From contig SGPM01000214.1 of assembly GCA_004802725.1 (NCBI GenBank), positions 1 to 47,303 of the forward strand: 47,303 nt of DNA, written 5' to 3'. Each line of letters begins with the position of its first letter. Position 1 is the stretch's first letter. The notes beneath the pieces were generated by a model. The model saw nothing but the letters and a program-made list of their open reading frames with translations, ran no database searches and was not told the DNA's origin. Source of the stretch: Antrodiella citrinella (taxonomy: Eukaryota > Basidiomycota > Agaricomycetes > Polyporales > Steccherinaceae). Shown here piece after piece: positions 11,542 to 22,700 of this stretch. A program made the position numbers and the translations under genes.

Positions 11542-11852
11542 GCCGTTCTCGTGTGACGGCTGCACATTCTCTACAATGAACCTCGATTCCCCCCATACGG
11601 AGTTCATTTCGCAAACGCAGGTATATAAATTCGTTCTATGTTACGGGAAATGACATGTGCGGCGGAAAATGATTTTTTGTGCACTTTGAACAGCATATTC
11701 AGGCCCTCCTCTAGTATCGAGTGAATACTCATGGTACAGCGTCAATACTCGAGCAGCGACGTATGGAGAGAAGAAATGGTGAGATAACTGGCAGAGGTAC
11801 ATTCGGTTATTTACAAGTCGCCGAGTCGGTCTTTACACGAGCCTGAGTCGTA

Positions 11853-13342
11853 CTACGGCAGCCACGGTCCGCCCTCAGGCTGTCCTTTTGGAATTGCACG
11901 GCGGGGGCGCAAATTCCTTCCACCGTGACGGGGTGGGGGCGGTGCTCCTCCGGTAGGGGTTGGAGTCGTCGATCTACTGGCTGAAGGTGCCATATGATCG
12001 GTTTGCGGCATGGTAGGTTCATGGTTCCTTGTCTTCACCGGAGAACGCGAGTGCACGACGTCCAAAGGTAGCTTGGGCCCCCGATAAAGATCCAAGTTGG
12101 CCTCGGGCTTCGCCTTCGCCTTTCCTTTCCAATTCCTCATGTCAATCCCCACCTCCGATCCTTCGTGACTCTCCTCATCCCCGACATTCGTATCACGATG
12201 TTCACCATCTTCCTCGCTCTCTTGCGACCAGCTGTACTCTCCCACAGCAGAACGAAGGTCGTGCTCTGAGCTTTCTGCGCGTTCTAAGCCAGCCGACACA
12301 AGGATGTCTGTTGTACGTATTCCAGATGCCTGATAGAAGGCATATTTAGAATCACATTCAATACAGCGAATAAGTGTAAAAAATCGTACGTTTGTCCCAA
12401 GAGTATACATACTGGCGCTGCCGACTACACTCGTATCTTGCGGCTGCGGTGGCGGGAGGAAATACGGATGTGGAGTAATTTCAAGTGGATATTCTTCGGA
12501 TACAAGCTGGAGAGCTTCTAAGAATTCCGGGTTGAAATTTGTGCAATCCGCGTCGAAGATGGGCGCCGGATAGACAACAGAGTAGTACTCAAGATCCTTG
12601 AGCACTGCAATACTCTCGTGTGGCGCGTCCAGGGGCTCGAGGTCGGTATTCGTGTTGTTGAGACGTAGTTGAGATCCCAGTTCGTATACGGCGAACCAAA
12701 CGTCGATTATCAAGAACCCGTAAACCTTCTTGTGTTTCACCGGATTGAGCCTCCGGCAGCATCTGGCTTGATGCAAAAGTTGTGGAAAATGGTCGAGGAA
12801 CATAAGACGGATGTCTTGAACTGAAGCTCGACCTTCGCCAAACCATTTTTTGAACGCGGGGGACCGCTTGACTTCTACGAGGAAGGCTGGGTGACCTCCA
12901 AGGGAACCCGTTGTGAGCCTATGGAATACCATAGCGACAAAGTCTGGAATTCGGGACATATCCTTGGTCTGACCGCGTTCTTTCTTCAACTGCATCTGGG
13001 AAAAGCAGCCCAAATGATGGTGAATGTCGTCGTCGTCGCCTCTGTCTTCGGTGACTGTGGCAGACGAGCAGAACATCGTAAAGATAAAGCCTATATAGCC
13101 ATAAAGTGCGCTTTCGGAATGTGACTGCAGGGCGGCGTATTGGAGGTGACCTCTCAGATGAGTGAAAAACTCTTCGTGGTTCTCGAACATGGGCTAGAAA
13201 TTTGCCGTTCGGATGAGTGGTCGAGACACAAGTCAGCGATATAAACAGCACTCACTGGTTTCATGGTATCTTTCGCCGAACTTGAAGCATCAAGATACGT
13301 GTCAATCGACTCGAGAGAACGCTCGGAGGAGGATGTCGACAT
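11853..13342 (-). CDS. Family N, copy A: predicted PD-(D/E)XK nuclease-like protein
   Basis: Three exons encode about 445 residues. Exon 1 gives MSTSSSERSLESIDTYLDAS and ends KP; after a 63-nt intron it continues PMFENHEEFFTHLRGHLQ. The conserved core is SSATVTEDRGDDDDIHHHLG, then RIPDFVAMVFHRL (Asp codon 12942-12944) and GGHPAFLVEVKR (Glu 12873-12875, Lys 12867-12869). It continues PQLLHQARCCRRLNPVKHKK and VYGFLIIDVWFAVYELGS. A PD followed about 22 residues later by ExK in a hydrophobic strand, and then a Gln-containing helix, is the PD-(D/E)XK pattern. The C-terminus is disordered and acidic, then basic, with a conserved HSRSPVKTR. It is divergent from family P copy 1 with 695 bp between them. 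The fold assignment is by motif only; I do not recognise a named family. Confidence 0.8.
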
Positions 13343-13395
13343 CATGAGCAACGGAGGACTTGGAGACTTGTGCAGCTCGAACGGATCACTAGTGC

Positions 13396-13404
13396 TTTAT
13401 ATAT
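13396..13404 (-). promoter_or_regulatory. TATA-like box of family N copy A
   Basis: On the minus strand the sequence reads TATATAAAG about 55 nt before the ATG at 13342. Copies B and C of the family have CTATAAAG about 80 nt before their ATGs. Confidence 0.5.
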
Positions 13405-13928
13405 GACACCTCAAACCTTCTTCGATACTGGACGAGTGGTCTAACTCGAGAGTCTCGTACGATAGTAGTAAGAAACGATTGTCTTCCTCACCGAGTTCAG
13501 CCACGGAGACTAGTACAATGGCATATGATGAAAACAATAGAAAACAATGATGTCGCAATGTGGTCGCCTGACACGAGGCGAGTGAAAACAGGTTAGGAGT
13601 AGATGTGTGGACTCAGGAGTAGATGTTACAAAGAGAACAATGGCACAACAATGGCACGCTGATGCATCATACAGGATGCCCTTGTAGTTTCGTCGTTATT
13701 CTGACGAGATCTAGCACGATAAGGATCAGGCGTGGCGCCGAACAGGCTGAGTTAGGGATTAAGACCGAAAGTCCTTGTCGTTTGCACCGTTCTTGCAAGT
13801 ACAATAACAAGGACTAGGCTGTAACACACGGGGATACGAGACGCGTTGAGCAAAAGCATTGTCAATCATGATGCTCTTGTTCAACGCAACGGTTGAACAA
13901 AGGTTCGGATCGGGAGTGATCCGAGCGA

Positions 13929-13962
13929 GATCGATCATGACGCGCGATATAAACAGTTCAAC
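13929..13962 (+). promoter_or_regulatory. Family P promoter module (copy 1)
   Basis: GATCGATCA (13929-13937) is followed by TATAAACAGTTCAAC (13948-13962), with the ATG at 14038. The same arrangement, a GATCGATC core about 90-110 nt before the ATG and then a TATA/AAACAGTTCAAC-like element, is found upstream of P copies 4 and 5, and in weaker form upstream of copy 3. Confidence 0.6.
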
Positions 13963-14037
13963 ATTCAATCGTTACAGTGGCCGCGTCTTGTCTCGTCATT
14001 CTCGCTACCTGTCGTCTCAAACATCTCTCTCCTCGAC

Positions 14038-14780
14038 ATGAAAGACACAAGCTCTATCTCGGAAGTCACCGCGGGCGTACGAGGGATGAAGCTCGTCTCT
14101 ATCTCAGATCGAGACGAGACACATGCTCACTTGGGTGGAGGACCTCATGAGGTTGGAACGGAGAGGCGGTCGAAGAACTCGTTTGATTGGGGTGGGGATT
14201 CTGATTCTGAGTCCGACTCTGACGAGCCATTGCCCAACCCCAAAGGTAAGACCGTAGAGGAATACGAAAGAGTGAGCCTTTACCTTATGCGTCAGCCTTC
14301 CTTGTATTGACCATGACAACCTTCCAGTTGTTGGTCCGCTATTTCATGCCGTACTCGCAGGTCTTTGACGAGCTCCCCGCGGAATACAAACCCACACCAG
14401 AGAACCCCAATCCAAAGAAGCTGGTATACGGCGTTCCTGTTCCTGCGTCCGCTCTTTACGAATACGCAGAATGGGCAGGCTTAGCCACCTATGTCGGCCG
14501 TGGAGAGAAAAAGATGCCACGCTTCTCCTGTCTCGCTGTCGCTGTCGAGCTTCTCGCCAAGCATTGCGAATACAAGCTTGGCTTGGCTGTCCCCCACCTT
14601 CGGCTTTCCGACCGCGACTTCATCATCTCTATGTGCAATAACTACAATTACCAGACCGGCATTATCGACCCCCAGTTTGCCGACGATATGACGGATTTCA
14701 TCCAGTCTGAGCTAGAGCTGAACGTGGAGCAATCCAAGTCGAGATGGTTCTTCATCAACGAGACTTGCGGCTTCTCTTGA
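14038..14780 (+). CDS. Family P, copy 1: acidic small protein paired with N copy A
   Basis: Two exons encode about 228 residues. Exon 1 starts MKDTSSISEVTAGVRGMKL, carries an acidic Ser/Asp tract (GGDSDSESDSDEPLP) and ends EEYER. A 56-nt intron follows, then LLVRYFMPYSQVFDELPAEY. The conserved domain has KPTPENPNPKKLVYGVPVPA, LYEYAEWAGLATYVG, LSDRDFIISMCNNYNYQTGI, and MTDFIQSELELNVEQSKSRW, and ends FFINETCGFS. I do not recognise a named family. Every P copy shares the Y-x-PTPENP-x-P motif, a Tyr-Ala-(Glu/Lys)-Trp-Ala segment and a Trp-Phe-Phe end. It is transcribed away from N copy A. The acidic tract could mimic nucleic acid or bind a basic partner; that is inference. Confidence 0.82.
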
Positions 14781-15103
14781 TCCAAGGTTATTGGTAAGTG
14801 GTCTACACCATTGAAATCCATTCGTATATGATCTCATATGTTGCGCAGACACTGCTGTTCATTTGTTGCAGTCCTTCCACTCCGGCCCTCACGCAGCGCC
14901 GCCACGCTACTACAGTATTCATGCTTGCATAGCTTCCTTTTGTGTTTTGTGGTTAGGAACCCCGACATCATATAATTGTATCTATATCAATGTCAGAACG
15001 ATGCGCATTGTTCCTGTGCTGTGATACTTTAATAAACATACCCAAGACATCTTCTCGCCACCGTCAGTTGTCACCTACGAACTGAGTCACGCCTGTGACT
15101 CGT
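14781..15103. other. Non-coding, 3' flank of P copy 1
   Basis: No exon is seen. The stretch presumably holds the 3' untranslated region of P copy 1. Confidence 0.4.
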
Positions 15104-15155
15104 ACGCGTTCGTGTCGCGACGACGGTCGCGTCACTGCGTTGGACATCTCTCTTA
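15104..15155 (+). promoter_or_regulatory. Duplicated MCB-type promoter block upstream of P copy 2
   Basis: ACGCGT (15104-15109) is followed by GTCGCGTCACTGCGTTGGAC and ATCTCTCT. This block closely matches the one in front of MAU2 at 16343-16385. ACGCGT is the known MluI cell-cycle box (MBF site) in fungi. Confidence 0.5.
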
Positions 15156-15372
15156 AATACCATCGCCAAAGAGGAGTTTCATGAACATATTTCGCACTAG
15201 TACTACTATCTTCAAGTACTAGCGACGTGGCGTCTGGATCTCAAACATCAACTACACCTCTATCTTTGACTATCGGAACTACAGTAATCTCAGTGCGCTC
15301 GCCATACTCGTATCGTTCCTCACAGATCAAGACAAAACGTACAGGCTCGCTCGGAGGACTCTCCGCGCTGGA

Positions 15373-16006
15373 ATGGAATCCCGTTCAAGTTTAAAAGATC
15401 TGCTTAGTTGGGATGGTGGTTCAGATTCCGACTCTGACGAGCTGCCTGATCTGCCCGACCCCAAGGATGTGGGCGAAAAGGAGTACGAGAGAGTGAGTCA
15501 TTACCCTATCGCCAGCCTTCTTCGTATTGACCATGACAATGACGTCCCAGTTGTTGATACTGCATGGAATGCCGTATTCGCAGGCCTTTAACGAGCTCCT
15601 CGCGGAATACAAACCCACACCAGAGAACCCCAATCCAAAGAAGCTGGTATACGGCGTCCCTGTCCCTGCTTCTGCTCTTTTTGAATACGCAGAATGGGCA
15701 GGCCTGGCCACCTATGCCGGCAATGGACAGGAAAGGCAACCCCGCTTCTCCTGTCTCGCTGTAGCTGTCTCGCTCCTCAGCAAGTTTTGCGACGACTACA
15801 AGCTTGGTCTAGCGATTCCCCACCTTCCGCTCTCCAATCGCAGCTTCATCGTCTCGATGTGCAACAATTACAATTACCGAACAGGCATTATCGACATCGA
15901 CCTTGCCAACGACATGACGCAATTGATTCAGAGCGAGTTCGAATTGGACGTCGAACAATCCAAGTCGAAATGATTCTTCATCAATGAAACTTGCGGTTTT
16001 TCCTGA
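15373..16006 (+). pseudogene. Family P, copy 2: truncated duplicate of copy 1
   Basis: The body closely matches copy 1: EYKPTPENPNPKKLVYGVPV, LFEYAEWAGLATYAGNG, SMCNNYNYRTGIIDIDLAND. The tryptophan codon of the conserved Trp-Phe-Phe end is TGA here (15971-15973), so the last 11 codons, still readable up to the old stop at 16004-16006, are lost. The 5' end is also eroded. The sequence homologous to copy 1's first codons, upstream of 15373, has no ATG, and the first usable ATG is at 15373, just before the acidic tract. The exon 1 donor (EYER then gtgagt) and acceptor are kept. It might still give a shortened protein. No N-family partner is adjacent. Confidence 0.7.
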
Positions 16007-16342
16007 TTCAAGGATAAAGGTATGTGATATACACGTTTCTTTCGTGTTTGTCTCACATCGTGGAACCAGCTGCCATGAATACGACGTGCTAGGTCCCTCC
16101 ATCCTCTTCACCGTGACGCTCTTCCGAATCATGGTTGCCGTTCAAATCATCCTTTGGTGTTTCATATTCGAGGCGACCTAACATCGTATTCCTGTACCCA
16201 CGCTTGTTGTTCCAATGTTAAAGCTATACCGATATGCGTTTTTCTTGTGCTCTGTTGCATTCAGATTTTCAGTTCTTCGCAATGGCCACTGGCAGTTTGA
16301 GTGTCACGATCGTGACGTCTACGCGCTGTCACGTGTGACCCT

Positions 16343-16385
16343 ACGCGTTTGAGTCGCGTCACCGCGTTGGACATTTCTCTCTTCT
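16343..16385 (+). promoter_or_regulatory. MCB-type element upstream of MAU2
   Basis: ACGCGT at 16343-16348 is followed by GTCGCGTCACCGCGTTGGAC and ATTTCTCT, about 70-110 nt before the ATG at 16454. MCB boxes drive G1/S genes in yeasts (established). Control of a cohesin loader by such a box would make sense but is inferred. Confidence 0.5.
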
Positions 16386-16453
16386 ACTCAACGCCAACCT
16401 CCTTTCATCGCCTCTTTGGAAAACCAGAAGCAGAAAGGGACAGGTGTATCAAC

Positions 16454-19327
16454 ATGATGGTCAATCACCGTTCCTGCAACGTCGACGACAATCCAAGAGC
16501 TACGAAACGTATCAAACTCGATGGAGATTTTGGTCGTGCTACTAGCACTGGCAAGTGGCATGATGTTGAAGACGAACTCCCCACGTCGTCGCTATCGACA
16601 TTGACCGCGAGCGCGCCTTCTACTCCGACAACGTCTTTGAACATCAAACCAGAGTCGGATGTGGATACCAAACTGAAGCCATTGTCTCCAAGCGCACTCC
16701 TTACGGCCCTCCCCGGACTCCTCATGCACCCACCAAACCACAAATCGTATTTGCTTTCACTGGAGGTCTCCATGAATGCGCTCAGGCGTTGCTTGGATGC
16801 CGTACAACATGGCCAGGCGGGGATGGCGCCGGAGACAGAGTGCAGAGCGTGGACGGGGCTAGCGGAAGTTGGAATGAGGCTCGTCGGTGCTGGGATGGGG
16901 AGGGGCGTCGTTGAAGCTGAGGTGTTTCATCTTGCTCTCTATCCACTATTGAGCCAGTACTGACTTATTTCGTGGTTTGTAGGTGGACAGGGCGTTGAGT
17001 AAAGCGGTCAGTTTATTCACTGTGATATGTCCGATACGGTACTGACTGCATATATGCGCTGTTGTTTGCAGGGTATGATCTCGCAGAAGGTATGTTTCCC
17101 TTTGACGAGTCATTCTTCCTTTTGATGGCTTGCTCACGATCTTTTGACTTCTCCAGCATCCGTCGCTGCGACCATTCAAATTGCACGTATCTCTGCTTCA
17201 AGCTCAGTTCTCTCACTGGCAACATCGCACGAAATTCGCGCGCACCCAAATACGAACACTCATTGCCTCAATGCAACCTTCCGACCCACCATATATCGTG
17301 TACTCAGCGCACTTAGCAGCGATCGCACTATTCACAACGCCACACACACCCACAGACCCCACTGTTGCTGTTGTCAACGCTGCTAGCAGCAGTAGAAATA
17401 CCACTCCGACGAAGGCTAGTTACAAGGCCAAGTCTACGCCTATCCGTACGGCCAGTCCTGCGACTCCGCAGGCCCCCTCAACACCGAAGCAGAGCCCACA
17501 GGATATCAACGCCGCACTGGCAGCAGTACAGACGATGCAGAACCTCTCGCACGAGCGACGACACGCGCACGTTACCCTTCTCTGTCTCATACTGAGACTA
17601 CGCATCTTGGTCGCGGCCGAGATGTGGGCAGACGTAGCCGGTGCGCTGCAAGCAGCCGAAACGGCGCTAGGTGTGGAATACGTGGCTGGTACCACACCGA
17701 AAGCTACGGCAGGGAAAGGGAAAGAACGGGAGAAGGAGAAGGAGAAGGAGACGTTTGTGATGTTTGAAGACGAGGTAGAGGCAGCGATGGCGGTGCATTT
17801 GCTGATCATGAGTGTGGGGTACTGGACTCATGTGGGTGTGGCGGCGGAGGCGACGCCACGATTGGCGCATTTACATGCGATGCTAGATGAGGGCGCGTTG
17901 GATAAGTTCAAGGACGGTCTGGTGCATGTGCGTGTCCACATATTTCGTCTTGTATGAACCGGCGATATACTGACAGGCGAACGTTTCTTTTTGCCATGCA
18001 GATTGGCCTCAGTGAGGGTCCACCGTTGGTTGTGCAAGTGACACACCCACGGATCTTGTTTCTGCTCGCGTTCCTGGTGAGCACCACAGCGAAGAGAGAT
18101 GCAGTTGGACGTAGGCCGAAACGAAAGGTGTTCGCGAGCGAGGCGTTGGCGGTGTGGGACAAGGAAGTTGGGTCGGAGCTATGTCGTGAGTGAACCCGCT
18201 CTTAAATTTGCAGTAACGCGTTATGCTGACATGGTGATCTCTCCGCAGTACCACTATGGTCGAGCTACGGTGACTTAGAAGAGGTTGAACAGCGTCTAGC
18301 GAGAATCAAGGCTGACTTGATGTGTGAATTGGTAGCGGTACGTTCCTTCTCGCCTTCTCACCGAGCCAACGAAGTTTACGCCTTACTCTTTACTGTAGGT
18401 CTCGACGATGCGGAGTGAGTTTGACGAGGCTGAAAAGGTACGTACAGCACAACCTCCGATTTTCATCGCTCTTATCGTTCCACAGCACCTCGCACAACTT
18501 ATTGCCCATACACGCACATACGGCCTCTTCCCTCACTTTTCTGCGCGCATTACATTACATCACGCTCATCTCGCCCACGCACTCGCGCGACCGTCACGGG
18601 CAGACCAGTGTTACGTCGTGGCTGCGGGTTTGGCACCTGCAGGGACCTTCGTGAATGTCTCGGCGAGAGCGGGCAGGGTCTTGCTCCATCTGGGGTGGAA
18701 ACGCAATGCCGACGATGATGACGAAGGGGAGGGTGTAGACGAGGAGGAGATGAAAGAGGTTGTGAGGTTGTGCAGAGGCTTGGGTGGGACGCTCGAAGCT
18801 GTCGGGCGTGTCGTGGAGGCGTGCTTGTCAACTGAGATCATGAAGTCAAAGTAAGTCTAGCGTTCCATCTCGTCTTCTTCACATGTTTAACCAGTCTTCC
18901 ACCTTCATCTGCAGACAACATCTCAAAGCAGCCCTACACCTTGCCACCCAATCCCAGGACAATCACCTCCGCGCACTCATCCTTGCCCTCATCGCGTCGC
19001 AGTATTTCTATACAGCCGGAGACCATGCACAGCAAATGCTCCAGACGTGCGAGCAACTCGCTGCAGGGCTCGGTGCGCCGCCAGCGAGTAATGCTGAGCC
19101 TGGAGCCGTACTAGGAAACGTTCCCTTGGGGCTGTGGGTGGGTGAACGATTCTTAGGTGTGTAACCCTCTCGTCCTTTGCGTTCCTGTGACACTGTCGTC
19201 TGATGCCTTTCGAACTTGCCAAATAGAATTGTACAACCGAGCTGGGAAGACGGCGCGTGCGGAGAAACAGACTGCGGCGAACGCGCAGTACGCCAAGGCG
19301 TTGGAGACGTTGAAGAATCGACGATGA
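16454..19327 (+). CDS. MAU2: Cohesin loading factor MAU2/Scc4 homologue
   Basis: About ten exons encode a TPR-like all-helical protein. After a Ser/Thr-rich N-terminus it has LLTALPGLLMHPPNHKSYLL and LEVSMNALRRCLDAVQHG, then EAE-VDRALSKA-GMISQK across tiny exons. HPSLRPFKLHVSLLQAQFSH follows, a typical Scc4/MAU2 signature. Further on come ERRHAHVTLLCLILRLRILV, VGVAAEATPRLAHLHAMLDE and THPRILFLLAFLVSTTAKRD. The C-terminal TPR region includes TYGLFPHFSARITLHHAHLA and NHLRALILALIASQYFYTAG, and the protein ends ALETLKNRR. In other eukaryotes it partners Scc2/NIPBL to load cohesin onto chromatin. The ATG at 16454 opens the frame immediately before the disordered N-terminus; an adjacent ATG at 16457 is possible. 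Low-complexity insertions (Glu/Lys runs near 17720-17755) are usual for fungal copies. Confidence 0.88.
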
Positions 19328-19726
19328 CACGGACGAACATGGGATTAACGTTTACCACAAGGAGTTCGGATAACTTATTTGCGCAATGGACCCAGCTGCA
19401 TACTGATACACTAGCACCTCCATACCATACCATATCACACTTGCCCATTTGCTATCGTTCTATCGTTTTTTGTGCTCTGCTTGCAATGTGTCCTTCCAGC
19501 CTCGTCACTGGTACGGAGGAGCGCAATGAATATATACTTGCATGAATGGACCTCTACATCTGTGAAAACAAAAACGGGGAGGGCGGCGATTAAGCTGTAT
19601 TACTCTACTTCCTGAACGACCGCCGCGGGGAGGCATATATAATGCATAGTACAATAATAAACGAGAACGAGAAATTCGAGAGAGGTTGAGAAAGAAGAGT
19701 AAGAGAAAGTTCAAAGAAAGCATGGA
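19328..19726. other. Convergent 3' intergenic region
   Basis: This lies between the 3' ends of MAU2 (+) and ISWI (-). No exon is seen on either strand. Confidence 0.5.
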
Positions 19727-22700
19727 TTACGTCTTCTTCCTCTTGTTTGGTCGTTTCGCCGACGCAGATGCTGTGATCGTGCTGGTGGGCGTCGACGAGC
19801 GCGAGACTTTCTCCCTCTCGGCCTTCGCCACCTCCTCGATCCCTCGTTTCTACAGGACAAACTCATCAGTTACGCACACGAGACGAAAGAAGACGAGACT
19901 CACCTTCCCCTTCGTCCCCTTCACCTTGACCTCCTCCGCCTGCCTTGCCTCCGCCTCTTTCTCGATCATGCCCAATAACGTATTGCACCTCCTCTGGAGT
20001 TCCTGCGGGCTACGACTCTTGAAGAACCAATCAAAGCGGAACACAGGGAACTCCGTGATGTCCTTCTTGATCCTTTCATACACGTCCTCTGCCGTCATCC
20101 CGTAATGGTGCAGGCGTACAAGGAGGTACCGGTCTTCCTCCTCTGAATACACCTTGCCTTTCGTCGTGGGGTAGTTGAGTTCGAGCTCTTGCATTGGGTA
20201 CCGCACGGACTCGATCTTCTTGGCGAGTAGGGCCTCTAGGTTAGACCGCTTGTTCCGCTTTGCTTCGCCTTCTTCGATTCGAGCCTTGATACGGGGGTGT
20301 TCTGTGTAAAGACTATGTCAGACTGATGGAATCTAGCTCTGTAGTAGTAGTAAGACTGACCTGCGAGCTCTTTCCACTTCTTCTTGAAGACGAGGTAGTA
20401 CTCCTCAACCTCTTCCGGCGTCTTCTCCTGAATCTCACTCGCCAGCAGCTCGAAGTCTTCCGTCCTATAAAGAAAAAATAGTGTCATCAGAACGCAATAA
20501 TTCAGGGAGATAAAGGACATGATGAGTACATACCATCCGTAAGTCTCCAACGCACGAATAAACTGCTGGAAGTCACGTCTGCTCCAATCCTCGAACCCTT
20601 GAGCGATGAGCGCGTCCTTCTCGGCAAGTTCCTCTTCAGTCAGTGGCTCAGCTGCGCAAGCAAATTATTGAGCTATCCATGACCATAACGAACAAGAGTG
20701 ATTAGCACTTACAGTTATCGATCAACTCTTGTGCAGCCACCCGCTCTTCTTCCAGCTTCTCAGGTGTATCTTCTGGACCAGTGGGCTCGCGAAGCATAGC
20801 TGGGATCTCGTTGAGCTTCTTGTGCGCTGCCAGCTCCCGTTCTTGCAATTCAGCGAGCTTAGGCGGGAAGAACTGGAAGTCTTGTCTATGTTCGCAATTG
20901 AGGTCAGATAGGGTTTTCGCTGAGAGGGAAAAAGCTGATGAACGTACAACTGAAGTTGTTTGGGCGCGCGAGGGACTTTCGCAGCTTTCTCAGGCTTGGA
21001 TGGACCTGCGCGCATGGCATCTTTGTAGTACGCATCCACGGAGTAGTTCAGCTTGCGTTCGCGCTTGGACAGCGATAGAGGGTTGAATTGCATGGATTTG
21101 CGCTGTTCACAAATGCATCATCAGCACAAGAAAAGCGCAAATGGTGGAATTTGCTAACCCCTGGTCGGAAATCTTCTCCTTCCCACTGCTGCACGGACGC
21201 TTCTGACTTGAAGGTGCTCAGATCTTCGAACGTCAGCCCTTCATACTTGGTGTTCAGCATCGTCGTGCGTTCCTCGCCACGCTGAATAATAGCGTCGATG
21301 TCATCGTTGATCATCAAGCTATCGAACAATGTCTATCTTAGCGAAGATTGGAAGAGACCGAGTAGAAGAACGTACTCGTCATTTGAGTTCACGATACTCT
21401 CAGCACCGTGTGTGATCATCTCCAGCAGCTCCTCTTTGTTCGCAGCTAGGCACAGTGTCAGCTCTCACTCTACCGGTTTCTCCAGCTGTTGTCGGAACGC
21501 ACCTTTGGTGTTCTGCGTACGACCTTGTTGAATGACCAGCTGATCCAAACGCAGTTTCTGCGCAGCACGTTCTAACATTCGCTCCTCTACACTACCCTCG
21601 GTGATGAACCTGAAGACGTACACTTGCTTCGTCTGGCCGATTCGATGGGCACGATCCATGGCTTGTAAATCGGCTTGAGGATTCCTGTACACGCATTTAA
21701 AAATTGGTACGATCACAGGGAGATAGCGGAGAAATCTTACCAATCGCTGTCATAGAGGACAACAATGTCGGCGGTCGTCAGATTGATACCAAGACCTCCA
21801 GCACGTGTCGTCAACAGGAAGATGAACTTTTCGCTTTCAGGCTTGTTGTACTCATCGATAGCGACAATACGATCTTCGTGCGCAGTACTCCCGTCAATAC
21901 GGCAGTACTCTGTGAACGATACAGAAGTCAGTTGAAATGAAGGTGACACACGTTTGAATATACTGACTGTATTGTCGAAATAGACAGTAATCTTCCAATA
22001 TGTCCAGCATACGACTCATTTGACTGAAGATCAGCACGCGGGAGCCTTTCGCCTTCATGTTGTGAAGAAGCTTGTCTAGAATGACCATCTTGCCACAATT
22101 GTCTACAAGATGTTCGTCGGTGGTGTATGGAGGGCCAGGTTCCTGTGCCAAAGCATATATTCAACATCTCGTCCTAAGCAATGCATTATGGCACGCACAG
22201 CACCGTCGAAGAGGTACGGGTGGCAGGTGACCTTGCGGAGCTGCATCACCATGTTCATAAGACGCGTCTTGCCTTCTTTCTTGCCAGTAAGACCTACGAA
22301 GCACCCATTGAGAATCCGGTCAGTGAGAAACGATCAATTGAGACTCACCGTTGACAGCATCTATGTCCTTCTCCAGAACCGACCGGTACCATTTCCGCTG
22401 CATCTCGGTCAGACCGACGTAGATATTGATTTCTTTCTCTGTCAGATGTGTCAATAAGACGGAACGTAGCTATAATACGGGTTAGGGCACGTACTAGGCA
22501 GAAGACTTTTCTCTACATCGCTCTTCACGCGTCTGAGCAAGAACGGCCGGAGAATCTTGTGCAACGCTTCCACAACCTTCTTGCTTTTCTGATCGTCTCC
22601 TTCTGCCAGATCCTCGTCCTTATGGAGGAAGCTGTCCAAGTCCGAATAGTCTGAGAAGATTTCCGGACAGATGAAATTCAGCAGCGAGAACAACTCTTGC

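Noticed and set aside
11402..11614. Small repeat protein encoded on the minus strand (HRESDPY repeats)
   Set aside because: The repeat period is 21 bp, so any open frame gives a 7-residue repeat. It is the transposon's subterminal array, not a gene.
12316..12415. In-frame coding of the segment between GSAS and IRTTDILV in N copy A
   Set aside because: Although open, it has GT...AG borders at the same place where copies B and C have an intron with stops, so it is better read as an intron of length divisible by three.
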